This document shows, piece by piece, positions 12,615-22,935 of a stretch of 64,000 nt of DNA. Under the pieces are notes generated by a model that saw only the letters and a list, made by a program, of their open reading frames with translations, was not told the origin of the DNA and searched no databases. Every line of letters starts with the position of its first letter. Within the stretch, counting starts at the first letter, position 1. The position numbers were made by a program, and so were the translations under genes. This DNA comes from Pictodentalium vernedei (taxonomy: Eukaryota > Mollusca > Scaphopoda > Dentaliida > Dentaliidae), in NCBI GenBank assembly GCA_031216915.1, contig CM062292.1, forward strand, positions 207,473,262 through 207,537,261. Reading direction: 5' to 3'.

Positions 12615-13953
12615 CACAAAATTTAATACTTCCGCTTCAGCATCCGCTGTAAAGCAGCTTAAATCACAAGAGGCCAACTTGGCCAAGTTTGTTGAAGATC
12701 GCGACACAGTCGCAATTCCAATTTCACAACCAACGGTAAGTGACACATCTGCTGTACTGCAGGAGATTTTGTCTTCCATTTCGAGTCTCGGTAGTAGACT
12801 TCAAAAGGTAGAAGCGGTTGATGAATTACCACCAGCACAATACAGGCATTCACAATCAACCGAGTCAAACACGACCAAGTCGAATCTGCCTGATAATAAA
12901 CAACCCGATTCTCATAGCAGCACCAAACGTTCCCAAAATCACAATAACATTAATTCAGGCATTGGGAATGGGCTGACTGCTTCGAATAAAGTTTATTCAG
13001 ATAATATTGACAATATTCAAATCACCACAAACAACCCGGAAGCGGCGATAGCATTCAAGAAATGAAAGATTTATTTGATAATGGCTCACCGATTTTATCT
13101 TTAGATAATGACCTCATGGAAGAGGCTGATTTTGAAATGCCAGATATTACAGTAGAATACAATTCAGTTAAAACAGGGCCAAATATTAACGACAATATGG
13201 CAACCTATGCCAACAGGAATGCAGTCACCCCAGGGGAAAAAGAAAAATTGGGACAAACTAGTTGACCAATATCCGGTCCCAGAGAATGCTTCGCTAATTG
13301 TGCCTCCCCGCATTAATCCTGAAATATGGTGCCAGATTAAAAATTCAAATTTTCGGGTTAGAGATTGCAATATGCATAAAGTCCAGCACACTCTGTCCGC
13401 TGCTACATCGGCAACCCTACAAATTACAGAAGAGTTAGGAGCTAAAACACCTAACCTTGATCGCCTAAAAAAACTGGCAATTCATAATTTGTTAATGCAA
13501 ACAAACACACAATATGAAATTTCAATGATGAGGCGAAATGCACTGAGACCTATTTTCAAAAATTCATACAAGATCCTTTTTTCAGCCGACAACAGAATAT
13601 CAAATTTTTTGTTTGGGTCAGACATTTGCAAATGCATAAAAGAAGTTAATGAACTCAGTCGCACTGCCAGTAATAGGTCTTTGACAGAGTCTTTATCAAT
13701 GTCAGGATACAACAATCGCCCTTTTTTTAGGGAGAGGCCTGGGCCAAAGGGGCCGCATGAGATATGCAGGTCGCAGACGACGACTGTATCAATATCAGCG
13801 CAGGCAGCCATGGCAGACACAGAAAAACAGAGACATCCAGAATCAAAACAAGTAAAGGTGAGTATATGTGAAACTATCTTAGGATTAACCTTGCATACTC
13901 AGCCAAAAAAGTTTAAGATTGCTGGAAAACTTAAACAGTTTGTACATAAATAG
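12615..13953 (+). pseudogene. gag: DIRS-A gag, central and C-terminal part (frameshifted)
   Basis: After the MITE the gag frame continues to a stop at 13063-13065. It is resumed in another frame at about 13062-13265, then returns to the first frame at about 13207-13953. Two compensating frame changes are therefore present, the second in an A-rich stretch near 13240. The last segment (248 codons from 13207) has a block beginning NWDKLVDQYPVPENA followed by a proline-rich link and a helical region. I take this as the conserved core of DIRS Gag. The tail is basic and rich in Arg and Gln. It ends 20 bases before the first Met of the RT frame. The identification rests on gene order and this core. 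Confidence 0.72.
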
Positions 13954-13973
13954 AAGGCTTTTACAAATGACCC

Positions 13974-15746
13974 ATGGTAATTGAAGTTATTAATGAATAT
14001 CGACTAGAATTTGATAGTCAACCTGTCCAAATTATGGAGCCTCGACCAATAACATTCACAATCCAAGAAGCTTCCCTTATGTCCCAAGAAATACAGGAAT
14101 TACTAAAAAAGGGGGCAATTATTACATCAAGTGAACAACATGGACAATTTGTATCCAATCTTTTTCTTCGTGAGAAGAAGAATGGAAAGTTTCGTCCAGT
14201 AATTAATTTAAAAAATCTAAATAAATTCTTAAGTTATTTTCATTTCAAACAAGAAACAATCGATGTAGTCTTCCAATCCATCCAACCGATGGAATATTTC
14301 ACATCTGTCGATTTGAAAGATGCATTTTTTAGCGTTCGAATTCATGATCAAGATAAAATTTTTTTGAAATTCTGATGGGATAATGTATTGTACAAATTCC
14401 AGTGCCTTCCTTTTGGAATCTGTATAGCGCCACGTGTGTTCACCAAAGTTTTGAAACCAATCTTTTCTTTTTTAAGGAAACAAGGGATAAAATCTTTCTA
14501 CTATATAGATGACTCTCTAGTCGCTAATTTAGAATTTGACTCTTGTGAAACACACACAGAGCAATTCATCAATACTCTGCAAGCCGTGGGATTTGAAATA
14601 AATTAGGAAAAATCTTGCATACACCCTTCTAGACGCATTACTTATCTAGGGTTTATCATTGACTCAGAACAATATAAGATTTTTCTTCCACAAGAAAAAA
14701 TTTCTAATCTTATTGCCAAGTCTGAGCATGTGCTTGCAAAAACAAAGTGTTCCATCCGACAAGTTGCTTCACTAGTAGGTATATATTCATCTTCAATGAG
14801 AGCAATTTGGTTAGGCCGGTTGTTCTACAGGTATTTAGATTATGATAACAACAGGGCATTGCATGAGAATAATTCAGACTTTGATGGGATCATGGTTTTG
14901 TCCCAAAAAGCAAAGACCGAAGTTCAGTGGTGGATTTGTAATGCTGAATCACTGAATGGTTGTAGTATCAGTCCCCAAAACATTTCGGGAATTTTAGAAA
15001 CCGATGTCTCATGCATTGGTTGGGGTGCAGTTTATAAAAATATTTCGACTCAGGGTAAATGGAGTGAATCTGATCAAACACACCATATTAATTTTCTGGA
15101 ACTTAAAGCAATGTTTTTAGGGTTACAGAACATCTGCTCCAAGGAAACAGACTGTCATATCTGCATACAATCTGATAATACGGCATCTATTTCTTATATC
15201 AACAAGGTAGGGGGAACAAAGCTAGATTTGTTTGAACTTTCAAAAGATATTTTTCTTTGGACACATCACAGGAAAATTTATCTTTCGGCAACTCATATTC
15301 CAGGAAAATCCAATGTTAGAGTGGATTGGTTATCCAGAGATTTTTGTGAATCAGCAGAATGGCACCTTGAACCAAACATTTTTCAGGAAATCTGTATTCA
15401 TACTTTTTTACCCGACATTGACCTATTCGCTTTGGCCAGGAATTGTCAAGTTAAGAAATATGTTTCTTGGGTACCTGATCCTGCAGCTTTCCACATTGAT
15501 GCATGTACATTGGATTGGTCACCATTTAATCCATATATTTTTCCTCCTTTCAGTTTGTTGATGAAGATACTCAGGAAAGTGCAACAGGATCAGGTGAGCA
15601 AATCTCTAATTATTGTGCCCAAATGGCCTACTCAACCATGGTTCCCAATGCTTTTACAGCTACTTGTTGCAAACCCAATACTCATCCATGCGAGTTGGGA
15701 GAAACTCACCTTACCTGGGCATACAAATCACCACCCTATGGGTTAG
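13974..15746 (+). pseudogene. pol: DIRS-A reverse transcriptase / RNase H (two in-frame stops)
   Basis: One reading frame runs across the whole segment, broken only by TGA at 14373 and TAG at 14604. RT copies the element RNA into DNA. Visible RT motifs are the motif A aspartate in SVDLKDAFF (codon 14310), the LPFGICIAP region (motif B) and the catalytic box YIDD at 14502-14513. The RNase H domain follows, with all four acidic residues: Asp at 15003 (ETDVS), Glu at 15099 (LELK), Asp at 15174 (QSDNTA) and Asp at 15324 (VDWLSR), plus the His-Pro-Gly of THIPGKSN. The C-terminal part contains DIDLFALARNCQ, YVSWVPDP and FPPFSLL, the region where DIRS elements carry a Dam-methyltransferase-like segment; a methylase activity is not shown here. 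The last 124 bases overlap the recombinase frame. Confidence 0.92.
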
Positions 15747-16741
15747 AAACTGCACCTACACGCATGCAGTATATCCGCAAAAAATTGCAGACAAAGGGAA
15801 TTTCAGACATCGCTATCTCATACATTTTGCAATCTTGGAGAAAATCATCGAGAAAGCAAAATGGTCTTGCATGGAAGCGATGGTATCTTTGGTATCTTGA
15901 ACAATCATTTGATCCCTGTGAAACAACTGAGGATGTAGTGGCCGATTATTTGAGCTCTTTAGCAAACCAAGGAAAATCTTACAGTGTAATCAACACTCAA
16001 AGATCTATGATTAACCAGACAATGCTTATTACTTGTGGGACATCATTCACTACGTCTCCTATTATTAATTTAGTTCTAAGGGGTATTTTTAATAATAAAC
16101 CCCCCTTACCAAAATATACGTCCACTTGGGATGTCCGCCAACTATTAACACATCTAGCTTCATTGACACCTCTATCTGATTTAATGTTGAAACAACTTAC
16201 CTATAAATTAGTTTGCCTAGTGGCATTAACTACAGCTGCCAGATCTCAAACATTAAGGGCTTTAGATTTAAGATTTATGAATGAATCTGGTAATGCAGTG
16301 GTGTTTCATATTCAAGAGTTGACAAAAACATCACGACCATTGCATGTAACTCCAGAAGTTCAGCTGTCACAATATAAAAACAACAAAATATGTGTCATAT
16401 GTACGTTGAAGGAATATCTTAAGAAAACTAAAGACATCAGGAAATGTTCTAATTTGTTTTTTTCTTATAAAACATACAAGAGTGTAACAACATCTGCTAT
16501 CTCGAGATGGATAGCAGATAGCTTACAACAAGCTGGTATTACCACTTTCTTTAGACCTCATTCCACACGAGGTGCTGCAACATCAGCGGCATTGAAATCA
16601 GGGGTAACACTAAGGAATATCTTGAAAACTGCTAATTGGTCATCTGCTCAGACATTCTATCATTTTTATTTTAGAGAGAATACAGATTTGAGGTTTTCGG
16701 ATGCAATACTGCAGAACCTGGAACGACAAGACAGTTGCTAA
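15623..16741 (+). CDS. DIRS-A tyrosine recombinase
   Basis: The 372-codon open frame encodes a tyrosine recombinase, which in DIRS elements replaces a DDE integrase and is thought to insert a circular DNA copy. The catalytic set is recognisable: Arg207 in AARSQTLRAL, His313 and Arg316 in the HxxR of FRPHSTRGAATSAA, and nucleophile Tyr349 in TFYHFYFRE near the C-terminus. The N-terminal ~150 residues (from about QYIRKKLQ) would be the core-binding domain with WKRWYLWYLE. The frame overlaps the end of RT/RNase H by 124 bases in a different frame, as is usual in DIRS. The Met at 15623 is only the first available; true translation could start further in. No stop or shift is seen. Whether it is expressed is unknown. 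Confidence 0.9.
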   Translation: MAYSTMVPNAFTATCCKPNTHPCELGETHLTWAYKSPPYGLETAPTRMQYIRKKLQTKGISDIAISYILQSWRKSSRKQNGLAWKRWYLWYLEQSFDPCETTEDVVADYLSSLANQGKSYSVINTQRSMINQTMLITCGTSFTTSPIINLVLRGIFNNKPPLPKYTSTWDVRQLLTHLASLTPLSDLMLKQLTYKLVCLVALTTAARSQTLRALDLRFMNESGNAVVFHIQELTKTSRPLHVTPEVQLSQYKNNKICVICTLKEYLKKTKDIRKCSNLFFSYKTYKSVTTSAISRWIADSLQQAGITTFFRPHSTRGAATSAALKSGVTLRNILKTANWSSAQTFYHFYFRENTDLRFSDAILQNLERQDSC

Positions 16742-16920
16742 AGACTATGCTATTTTCTTCAGTGTTCACAAATTATATTTGTTCAGAGAATTCATTAAAT
16801 GAAGAACAGTGAATTTTGTTTTTATCTATCATACATTTTCTTATGAACATGGATCTCGCGGTATGTATGTTTACGTTATCATAAATGATGGATATCTCAA
16901 AGTTGTGAAACGTTGAATAT

Positions 16921-17046
16921 GCAATTATAATCCAGGAGACTTGGAGTTTTATGTGGGAAAGAATCCCCCTCTCATACAAGCATGTATGCGAGGGATGAGA
17001 AAGATTCTTTCCATACATAAAACGGAAAGTCGGAGGGATTACGGCC
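16921..17046 (+). repeat. DIRS-A internal complementary region (ICR)
   Basis: The first half (about 16921-16961, ending 'gagttttatgtgggaaa') is the reverse complement of the outer left end at 11188-11227. The second half (about 16962-17046) is the reverse complement of the outer right end at 17263-17346, through 'catacaagcatgtatgcgag'. In the DIRS model this region templates joining of the two ends into a circle. Its presence distinguishes DIRS from Ngaro-type elements, which have split direct repeats. Confidence 0.92.
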
Positions 17047-17140
17047 CCCCCAGTGGACTGCACCCTCCCTTTTTTCTTTCCAAGTCTCTCGTTTTTATTT
17101 TCACAACTTGTGCTCTTTCTGATTTCTCAGCTTTCAAAGA

Positions 17141-17347
17141 TGTGGTCTTCTGGAGGCCTCAACCTTTTATAGTGCAGAGGCACTCATCCGTGAGATCTCA
17201 GGTATTGTTTTTTACCTGACGTTAAAAGAGACCCAGCGTGCAATATGTAACGATATAATGCAATTGTAATCCCTCCAACTTTCTGTTTTATGTATGGAAA
17301 GAATCTTTCTCATCCCTCGCATACATGCTTGTATGAGAGGGGGATTA
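17141..17347 (+). repeat. DIRS-A right terminal inverted repeat and outer right end
   Basis: Positions 17141-17272 mirror 11215-11345 on the opposite strand. The remaining outer ~75 bases (17273-17347) are unique to the right end and complementary to the second half of the ICR. The outer end has its own small palindrome, CATACATGCTTGTATG. The element stops after 'gagagggggatt', beyond which ICR complementarity is lost. Confidence 0.9.
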
Positions 17348-18041
17348 TTTAGCACGTGTATATTGAGATAATAATTGACCCAGATCATGTGGTACTGAAT
17401 TCTTAGGTTAATTCAGTTGACTAGGAAAACCACAAAAATGGATCCGTATTTATACTGGATCGACTAATCGGTGGATTTGTTACAACTTATCATTTTCATT
17501 TTTACTATATTCCTTTTACAAAAACTGTTTCTGTATTGTGCAAACATAAGGTGGCATAAACATTTCTGAATTGATGGCATACTTCAGTATTTTACAACCT
17601 TGTCTGCATAACCTTCCATAGAGAAATCCCATTGAAATAACTGTTTTTGAAGAACACTGTGCAACTTTAGTTGGTTCCTTTTACGAAGTCATGGTACTGG
17701 TAAAATATGCAGGATTCTGAAGTACAGATAAAAACAATATATTGTATTGTGTAAACGTATTGTCTGTCATCCGTCTGTTTTTTGTTTTTTTTGTCTGTAG
17801 ATTTTCTTGGCTGTTAAATGGCCATTCCCTTCGAAAGTTGGTATGCGTATTCTCCACTATTGGAACCTGTGCATGTGCGATTATAGTTCTGGTAGGTCTA
17901 TTTTTGCCAGAGTTATGCCCCTTTTTGAAATGCTGTTTACCACCATGTGAACCTGTGCATGTGCTATTATAGTTCCAGTTGGAATATGTTTGCCAGAGTT
18001 TTATCCCTTTTTGACTTGGAATAATTTGCCTCATCGGTCTG
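17348..18041. other. Intergenic DNA with a dispersed-repeat fragment
   Basis: No gene is seen. Positions about 17840-18010 hold two short copies of a dispersed repeat ('aacctgtgcatgtgcgatta', 'gccagagttatgccc') that recurs near 20720-20890 and at 63720-63990. The rest shows nothing I recognise. Confidence 0.6.
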
Positions 18042-18760
18042 AGGTCTCGTTACAGTTATTCAGGTGAAAATGTCAGCTTTTCAAGAAATGTTCAGCTTCT
18101 GATTAACACGACCGAGGATATTTCGCATTTAAATTACCTCCCCTATCCACAATACTCACAATGTATATAGTTTCTGGAAGCTCTGAATATGGCCCTTTCT
18201 GGAGACAACTGTACACAACAAAAATCTTACAATATCACTCAAATACACTCAGCCGAATGACACAGTTGATGGCTAAAAAAATGGCTCAAAATGGTCAAAA
18301 TTTTCTCATTTTGGGGATAAATCTCCAATTTTCGTGCATCAATAGTGTTAAAACTGTGTTATAGGAATTCCTCATTCCTCCACTGAGGATTTTACAGCAT
18401 AACATGATCATTCTGACAAATAAAAAACATATGGGTTTCTTATTCATTTTTTCAGAAGGCTTTCTCAAAGCAAATTTACACAAAAATTGTCCCATTTGTA
18501 AACTGCAAATTGTCAGGTCCCAAACAGGTCTGGGTTTGTCATTTAACACTTCCATGTGACCTTGACTCCCAATTGAAATGCACTTGACAATACACAGTTT
18601 GAATCAAGACCATCAACAGATTATTTTGGTCATATCACCATTAATGAGAATTATTTACTAAATCCACACCACCATAAACTAAAACTATAGCTCAAAATAG
18701 TCATTTGGCTGAGGATATCCAATAACCTCGGAAATGACCTTTTAATAGGAAATGAGACCT
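18042..18760. repeat. ~710-bp repeat, copy 1 (short AGGTCTC termini)
   Basis: This stretch is repeated almost unchanged at 19956-20665. It starts AGGTCTCGTTACAG and ends AAATGAGACCT, giving an imperfect terminal inverted repeat of about 10 bases (AGGTCTCRTT). No coding frame is conserved between the copies, so it is probably a non-autonomous DNA element. I could not establish a target duplication. Confidence 0.72.
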
Positions 18761-19955
18761 GAAGTCAATAATAAAAAATTCTTCACACTCTCAGAAACAG
18801 TAAATGTGCATCTGTATTCAATTCTGAGAAAAATGATGTATGGCACATATGAAAAAATTGTTCACTTAGTGCCCTTAAGCCCCATGGATAGCAGCAGACC
18901 GAGCACTCTGACAGCCAGTTTCTTTACGTTTCTTTACGCAGTAATGTTCAGTGAGAGAAGGCCTGTTCTTTCACATTTCTGACTCTGATAAAAGCTCTGT
19001 AGAGTAAATTTTGCATTAGATGAAAGCATGTAACACCAGTGGTTCCCCTATTCTACCAAGGCAGTATGCTTTAACCTGAGAGAAGGAAGTTAGATTTCAA
19101 TTTAGATGGATGCACAGCTGTAACACCATGGACAATAGCTATCATGGCACCTGTGTTGGTATATTGGCCAATGATCAGACTAAACCAATGGTGATGGATG
19201 ATTTATTTTTGATGTGCACAGTCACTTTCAGCACCAAAAGCTATATCAGGATCACACATTAACTGATACAATTTAAAAAAAACCCAGAAATTACATTCAT
19301 TTGTAAACTGCATCCTCCCTCAAAATGCATATTTCAGTCCCCACCCACCCACTCTTTTCCACAGCATTCTCAATTCACTTTCCTCATTTGGCTCAGCACC
19401 ATTCACTGATTCTATCAATTATAATATAATGTAATCATAAAAGAAAAATTTCTATAAATCTCTTGTAACCACATTTTCCTGCATAGCATACATTGTGTTT
19501 GCTAAAGGGTTAAAAATAGACCCATTTCAGTTCCTGACCTGATCCAAAAGACTGACATTTGAAGTATATGCTATTTGAAAAGAGCTGTGTAAATGTAACG
19601 ATTAAGAATATTCAGTCCCAAATTATCTCTACAAATCAGACTACACTCTGATAATTCCCTGGAAAGTTCTTAGAAAGAGTTCTCCATATGACTGTACCAG
19701 TAAACAGCATTTTCAAATAAAATTGTGTTAAAAAACCTACATAATTCTCTTGATAACACCATTACTGGACTTAAAATACCTCAAGAGGGAGAACTTTCCA
19801 GGAAATTATATCTGTAGAGGGTACCACTGAAAAAAGGAAAATATGTTTTAATATTTCTTTTGGTTATCCTACAACATATTCCCACTAATACAGTTGGTTG
19901 CTATGGAGATTGGAGGCCAGAAATTGCAATGAAAGCAAACACTGTTTTCTACTTA
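18761..19955. other. Spacer between the two ~710-bp repeats, with a foldback
   Basis: No gene is seen. An inverted repeat pairs 19648-19670 ('ataattccctggaaagttct') with 19790-19810 ('agaactttccaggaaattat'), suggesting a small foldback element. A lone AAAGGGTTAA end of the CCCTTT MITE family lies near 19507. Confidence 0.5.
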
Positions 19956-20665
19956 AGGTCTCATTACAGTTATTCAGGTGAAAATGTCGGCTTTTCAAGA
20001 AATGTTCAGCTTCTGATTAACACGGCCGAGGATATTTCGCATTTAAATTACCTCCCCTATTCACAATACTCACAATGTATATAGTTTCTGGAAGCTCTGA
20101 ATATGGCCCTTTCTGGAGACAACTGTACACAACAAAAATCTTACAATATCACTCAAATACACTCAGCTGAATGACACAGTTGATGGCTAAAAAAATGGCT
20201 CAAAATTTTCTCATTTTGGGGATAAATCTCCAATTTTCGTGCATCGATAGTGATAAAACTGTGTTATAGGAATTCCTCATTCCTCCACTGAGGATTTTAC
20301 AGCATAACATGATCATTCTGACAAATAAAAAACATATGGGTTTCTTATTCATTTTTTCAGAAGGCTTTCTCAAAGCAAATTTACACAAAAATTGTCCCAT
20401 TTGTAAACTGCAAATTTTCAGGTCCCAAACAGGTCTGGGTTTGTCATTTTATACTTCCATGTGACCTTGACCCCCAATTGAAATGCAGTTAACAATACAC
20501 AGTTTGAATCAAGACCATCAACATATTATTTTGGCCATATCACCATTAATGAGAATTATTTACTAAATCCACACCACCATAAACTAAAACTTTTGCTCAA
20601 AATAGTCATTTGGCTGAGGATATCCAATAACCTCGGAAATGACCTTTTAATAGGAAACGAGACTT
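19956..20665. repeat. ~710-bp repeat, copy 2
   Basis: This copy is collinear with 18042-18760. It has an ~11-base deletion near 20205 and scattered substitutions. The start AGGTCTCATTACAG and the end AAACGAGACTT match the ends of copy 1. Both copies are in the same orientation, about 1.2 kb apart. Confidence 0.75.
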
Positions 20666-21064
20666 GAATTTTGTCTGGAGATTTTCTCTGAGGATTATGA
20701 TCCAATTCTTTAGAAACTTGGCACACATGTTCACCACCATGTGAATCTGTGCACCTGCGATTATAGTTGCAGGTGGGTTAATTTTTTCCTCTGAGGTATA
20801 TAGATTAATTCTTTTGAAACTGGGTATGCATGATCATCGTCTTTGGAACCCTTGCACCTGCAGGTATAGTTCTGGTCAGACTATTTTTATGCATACAAAG
20901 AGGTGACAACCACTTTCTTGTAATTTTCCTCAATTCAAATTGGGGTTTGGTATGATGTGATTGGTTGGATGAAAACAGGAGTTATGTACAGTTTCAAAAG
21001 ATAACCAGGCATTTTATGCAAATCTAGGCGGTGATGATACTTCCACCCTTGATTATATTAAATG
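20666..21064. other. Dispersed-repeat fragment and unassigned DNA
   Basis: Positions 20690-20890 contain a degenerate copy of the repeat with 'gcacctgcgattatagtt', related to 17840-18010 and to 63660-64000. The remaining ~170 bases show nothing I recognise. Confidence 0.5.
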
Positions 21065-21455
21065 AGATGTCTGGGCACATGATGGCATTTCGGTAACTGG
21101 TTCACGTCAGATCATAACTTTGAGCCCGGTTAGTCCTTGGATGGGTGACCATATGAGCGATGAATCGGACTCCAACATTGGGTCCATAGGCAGGGCACTT
21201 AACCCCAATTGTCCACACGATGAGGGCGCATGATGATGCTTTGTACTAAGGCATACTGCACGTTGATGTTGCACATGTCTTCAACCAATGTAACCCTCCT
21301 GTACTGCAGTGTGGAGTTATGATGTTGGGGAGGTGGCAGCTGCTCGTCAGTTGGTGGTTCTCTCCGGGTACTCCGGCTTTCTCCACCCTTAAAACTGTCA
21401 CCGACACTGTATGACCTTGGCTGTTAAAGTGCTGTGAAACCTTAATAAATATATA
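21065..21455 (+). mobile_element. SINE with a 5S rRNA-derived head
   Basis: The head (about 21069-21150) resembles 5S rRNA, including the internal-promoter-like strings ACTGGTTCACGTCAGATCA and CCCGGTTAGTCCTTGGATGG followed by GTGACC. The middle and 3' part ('acgttgatgttgcacatgtc', 'ggttctctccgggtactcc') is shared with the SINEs at 61755-62132 and 29556-29870. The tail ends in 'aataaatatataaatgaa'. The combination of a polymerase-III head, shared body and AT-rich tail supports a SINE rather than a 5S gene. Confidence 0.72.
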
Positions 21456-21920
21456 AATGAAATGTCTGCATAAATATTTCTCCCTAATTCATGATGTCTG
21501 TAGCCACCACTTAAGCATTCTGCTTTTTTTGTGTGAATGTTTTGGAGGTAGTTTTCCAAATTTTTTTTCTAAACTTGGAGATGGTGCTGGGGCATTTTCT
21601 TTCAAAGCCATGTTGGCATGGGTATTTTGTCCAATCATCAGCATATCTGTTGCTGCTCTGTTGTCCAATCTTTGATCCAACAGAGCAGATATTCTTCAGT
21701 CAGATGCAAACACCTATGCTGCTGATGATTGGTTGATACTCAACATCATTCCATCGTTCATTTGTACTACATCATTCAACTTGGCACAAATTTTGTGTGA
21801 TCCAGTGACAATTTGGCGCAACCCATTTTTCGTTCATGTGTTCTTCATTTTAGATAACCTTTGCACAACCCAAATGGCCATTCCCCTCAAATTGTCAGGC
21901 CTAATGTGGGTGGGCAGTTT
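21456..21920. other. Intergenic DNA with an imperfect inverted repeat
   Basis: The stretch holds 'ccaatcatcagcatatctg' near 21632 and 'atgctgctgatgattgg' near 21716 in opposite orientation, around 'tgttgctctgttg'/'caacagagca'. This is probably a small foldback. Nothing coding is seen. Confidence 0.45.
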
Positions 21921-22935
21921 TTTAGCTCACCTGATTTTCAGTCAGGAGAGCTCTTGTAATCACTCACCGTCCGTCGTCCGTGAACATGGTGTTTACGTCT
22001 TCTCCTCCCAAACCACTGAACCAGCTTAATTGATATTTGAGATAATAGTTTGTTATGACATCGCAATTTGATTTTGTTCAAATCAAGTTGCCTCGTTCCT
22101 TGGTAGGGCCACATTCCAAAAGTGTGCTGAAATCTTAAAAAATCTTCTCATGAACCAGCAGTAGCAGAGACTTGATATGTGGTGTACAGCTTCCTTTTGA
22201 GGTGTAGACTCAGATTTGTTCAAGAGAAGTTTGTGGGGCGATATTTGCCGTCGTTATGGGAGGGGCAAGAATATTTGACCCTCCCTCCCAAAATTTCTAT
22301 TTTCCAAACCGAGAGGCAGATTTGGACCAAATTTGATATGAGGGCATATTGGGTCATAAGTACTTAATTTATGCAAAAACAAAAATTTTCCTGTCGCCCC
22401 ATGGGAACTGCAGGAGCTAAAAATAGAAAAAAAATTAAAACGCCCATATCTCAAAAACTACACTGCAGTGAGAATTCTTATTTGGTATGAAGCTTCCTTA
22501 GGACCAACAGAATGGAACGATAAAAAAAATTGCTATTGGTTTTATCATGGGGTACCTTTCTGGGACTTTGAAAAAGTGTTGAGTCAGTATTTTTTTAACA
22601 CTGTGGGTAACTGGAAAAACATATAAGACTACTTTTCTCCCAAACCACTGCTACAAAAGCTTTCAAATTTCACATATAACATCTTTGGAAGATTGTTTCA
22701 CATGTTTATTGAAATCAGTTCCCTGGGTCCTTAGTTGGGCTCTCTATGGGAGCCCAAATGTTTAAATTAGTACAGTATGAGGAATATTTTTTAAAAATCT
22801 TCTTCTTCAGATCTACCAATAAGAATCTTTTGATATTTGGTATGCAGCATCCTTAGGGGGGTGAGATTCATGTTTGTTCAAGCCAAGTCCCTGGGTTCAT
22901 ATTTAAGGTGAAAATTTGGCGTCCTGTTCTGGACT

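Larger units (their letters stand above)
11188..17347 (+). mobile_element. DIRS-A: full-length DIRS-type tyrosine-recombinase retrotransposon
   Basis: The element has the hallmarks of the DIRS order: inverted terminal repeats, an internal complementary region after the last gene, and gag, RT/RNase H and tyrosine recombinase on one strand, with no integrase or aspartic protease seen. The ends are set by the ICR at 16921-17046. Its first half is complementary to the outer left end (to ~11188) and its second half to the outer right end (to ~17347), so the ICR reads as the junction of a circle joining both ends. Length is about 6.2 kb including an 843-bp hAT-type MITE in gag. Gag and RT/RNase H carry stops and shifts, so the copy is not autonomous, although the recombinase frame is open. 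Confidence 0.93.

Noticed and set aside
13482..13820. 112-codon open frame on the - strand within gag
   Set aside because: It is the antisense shadow of the gag core and shows no features of its own.
15623..16741. Bacterial phage integrase or contamination
   Set aside because: The recombinase lies directly after RT/RNase H and before an ICR, which is the DIRS gene order, and the surroundings are eukaryotic repeats.
11188..17347. Ngaro- or PAT-type element
   Set aside because: Those have split direct repeats. Here the ends are inverted and an internal complementary region is present.
17681..18034. 117-codon frame on the - strand
   Set aside because: It lies across copies of a dispersed repeat, shows no domain, and is not conserved in the other copies.
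21069..21150. Functional 5S rRNA gene
   Set aside because: Only parts of the 5S sequence match, the 3' end is replaced by a SINE body, and no terminator T-run follows at the right place.
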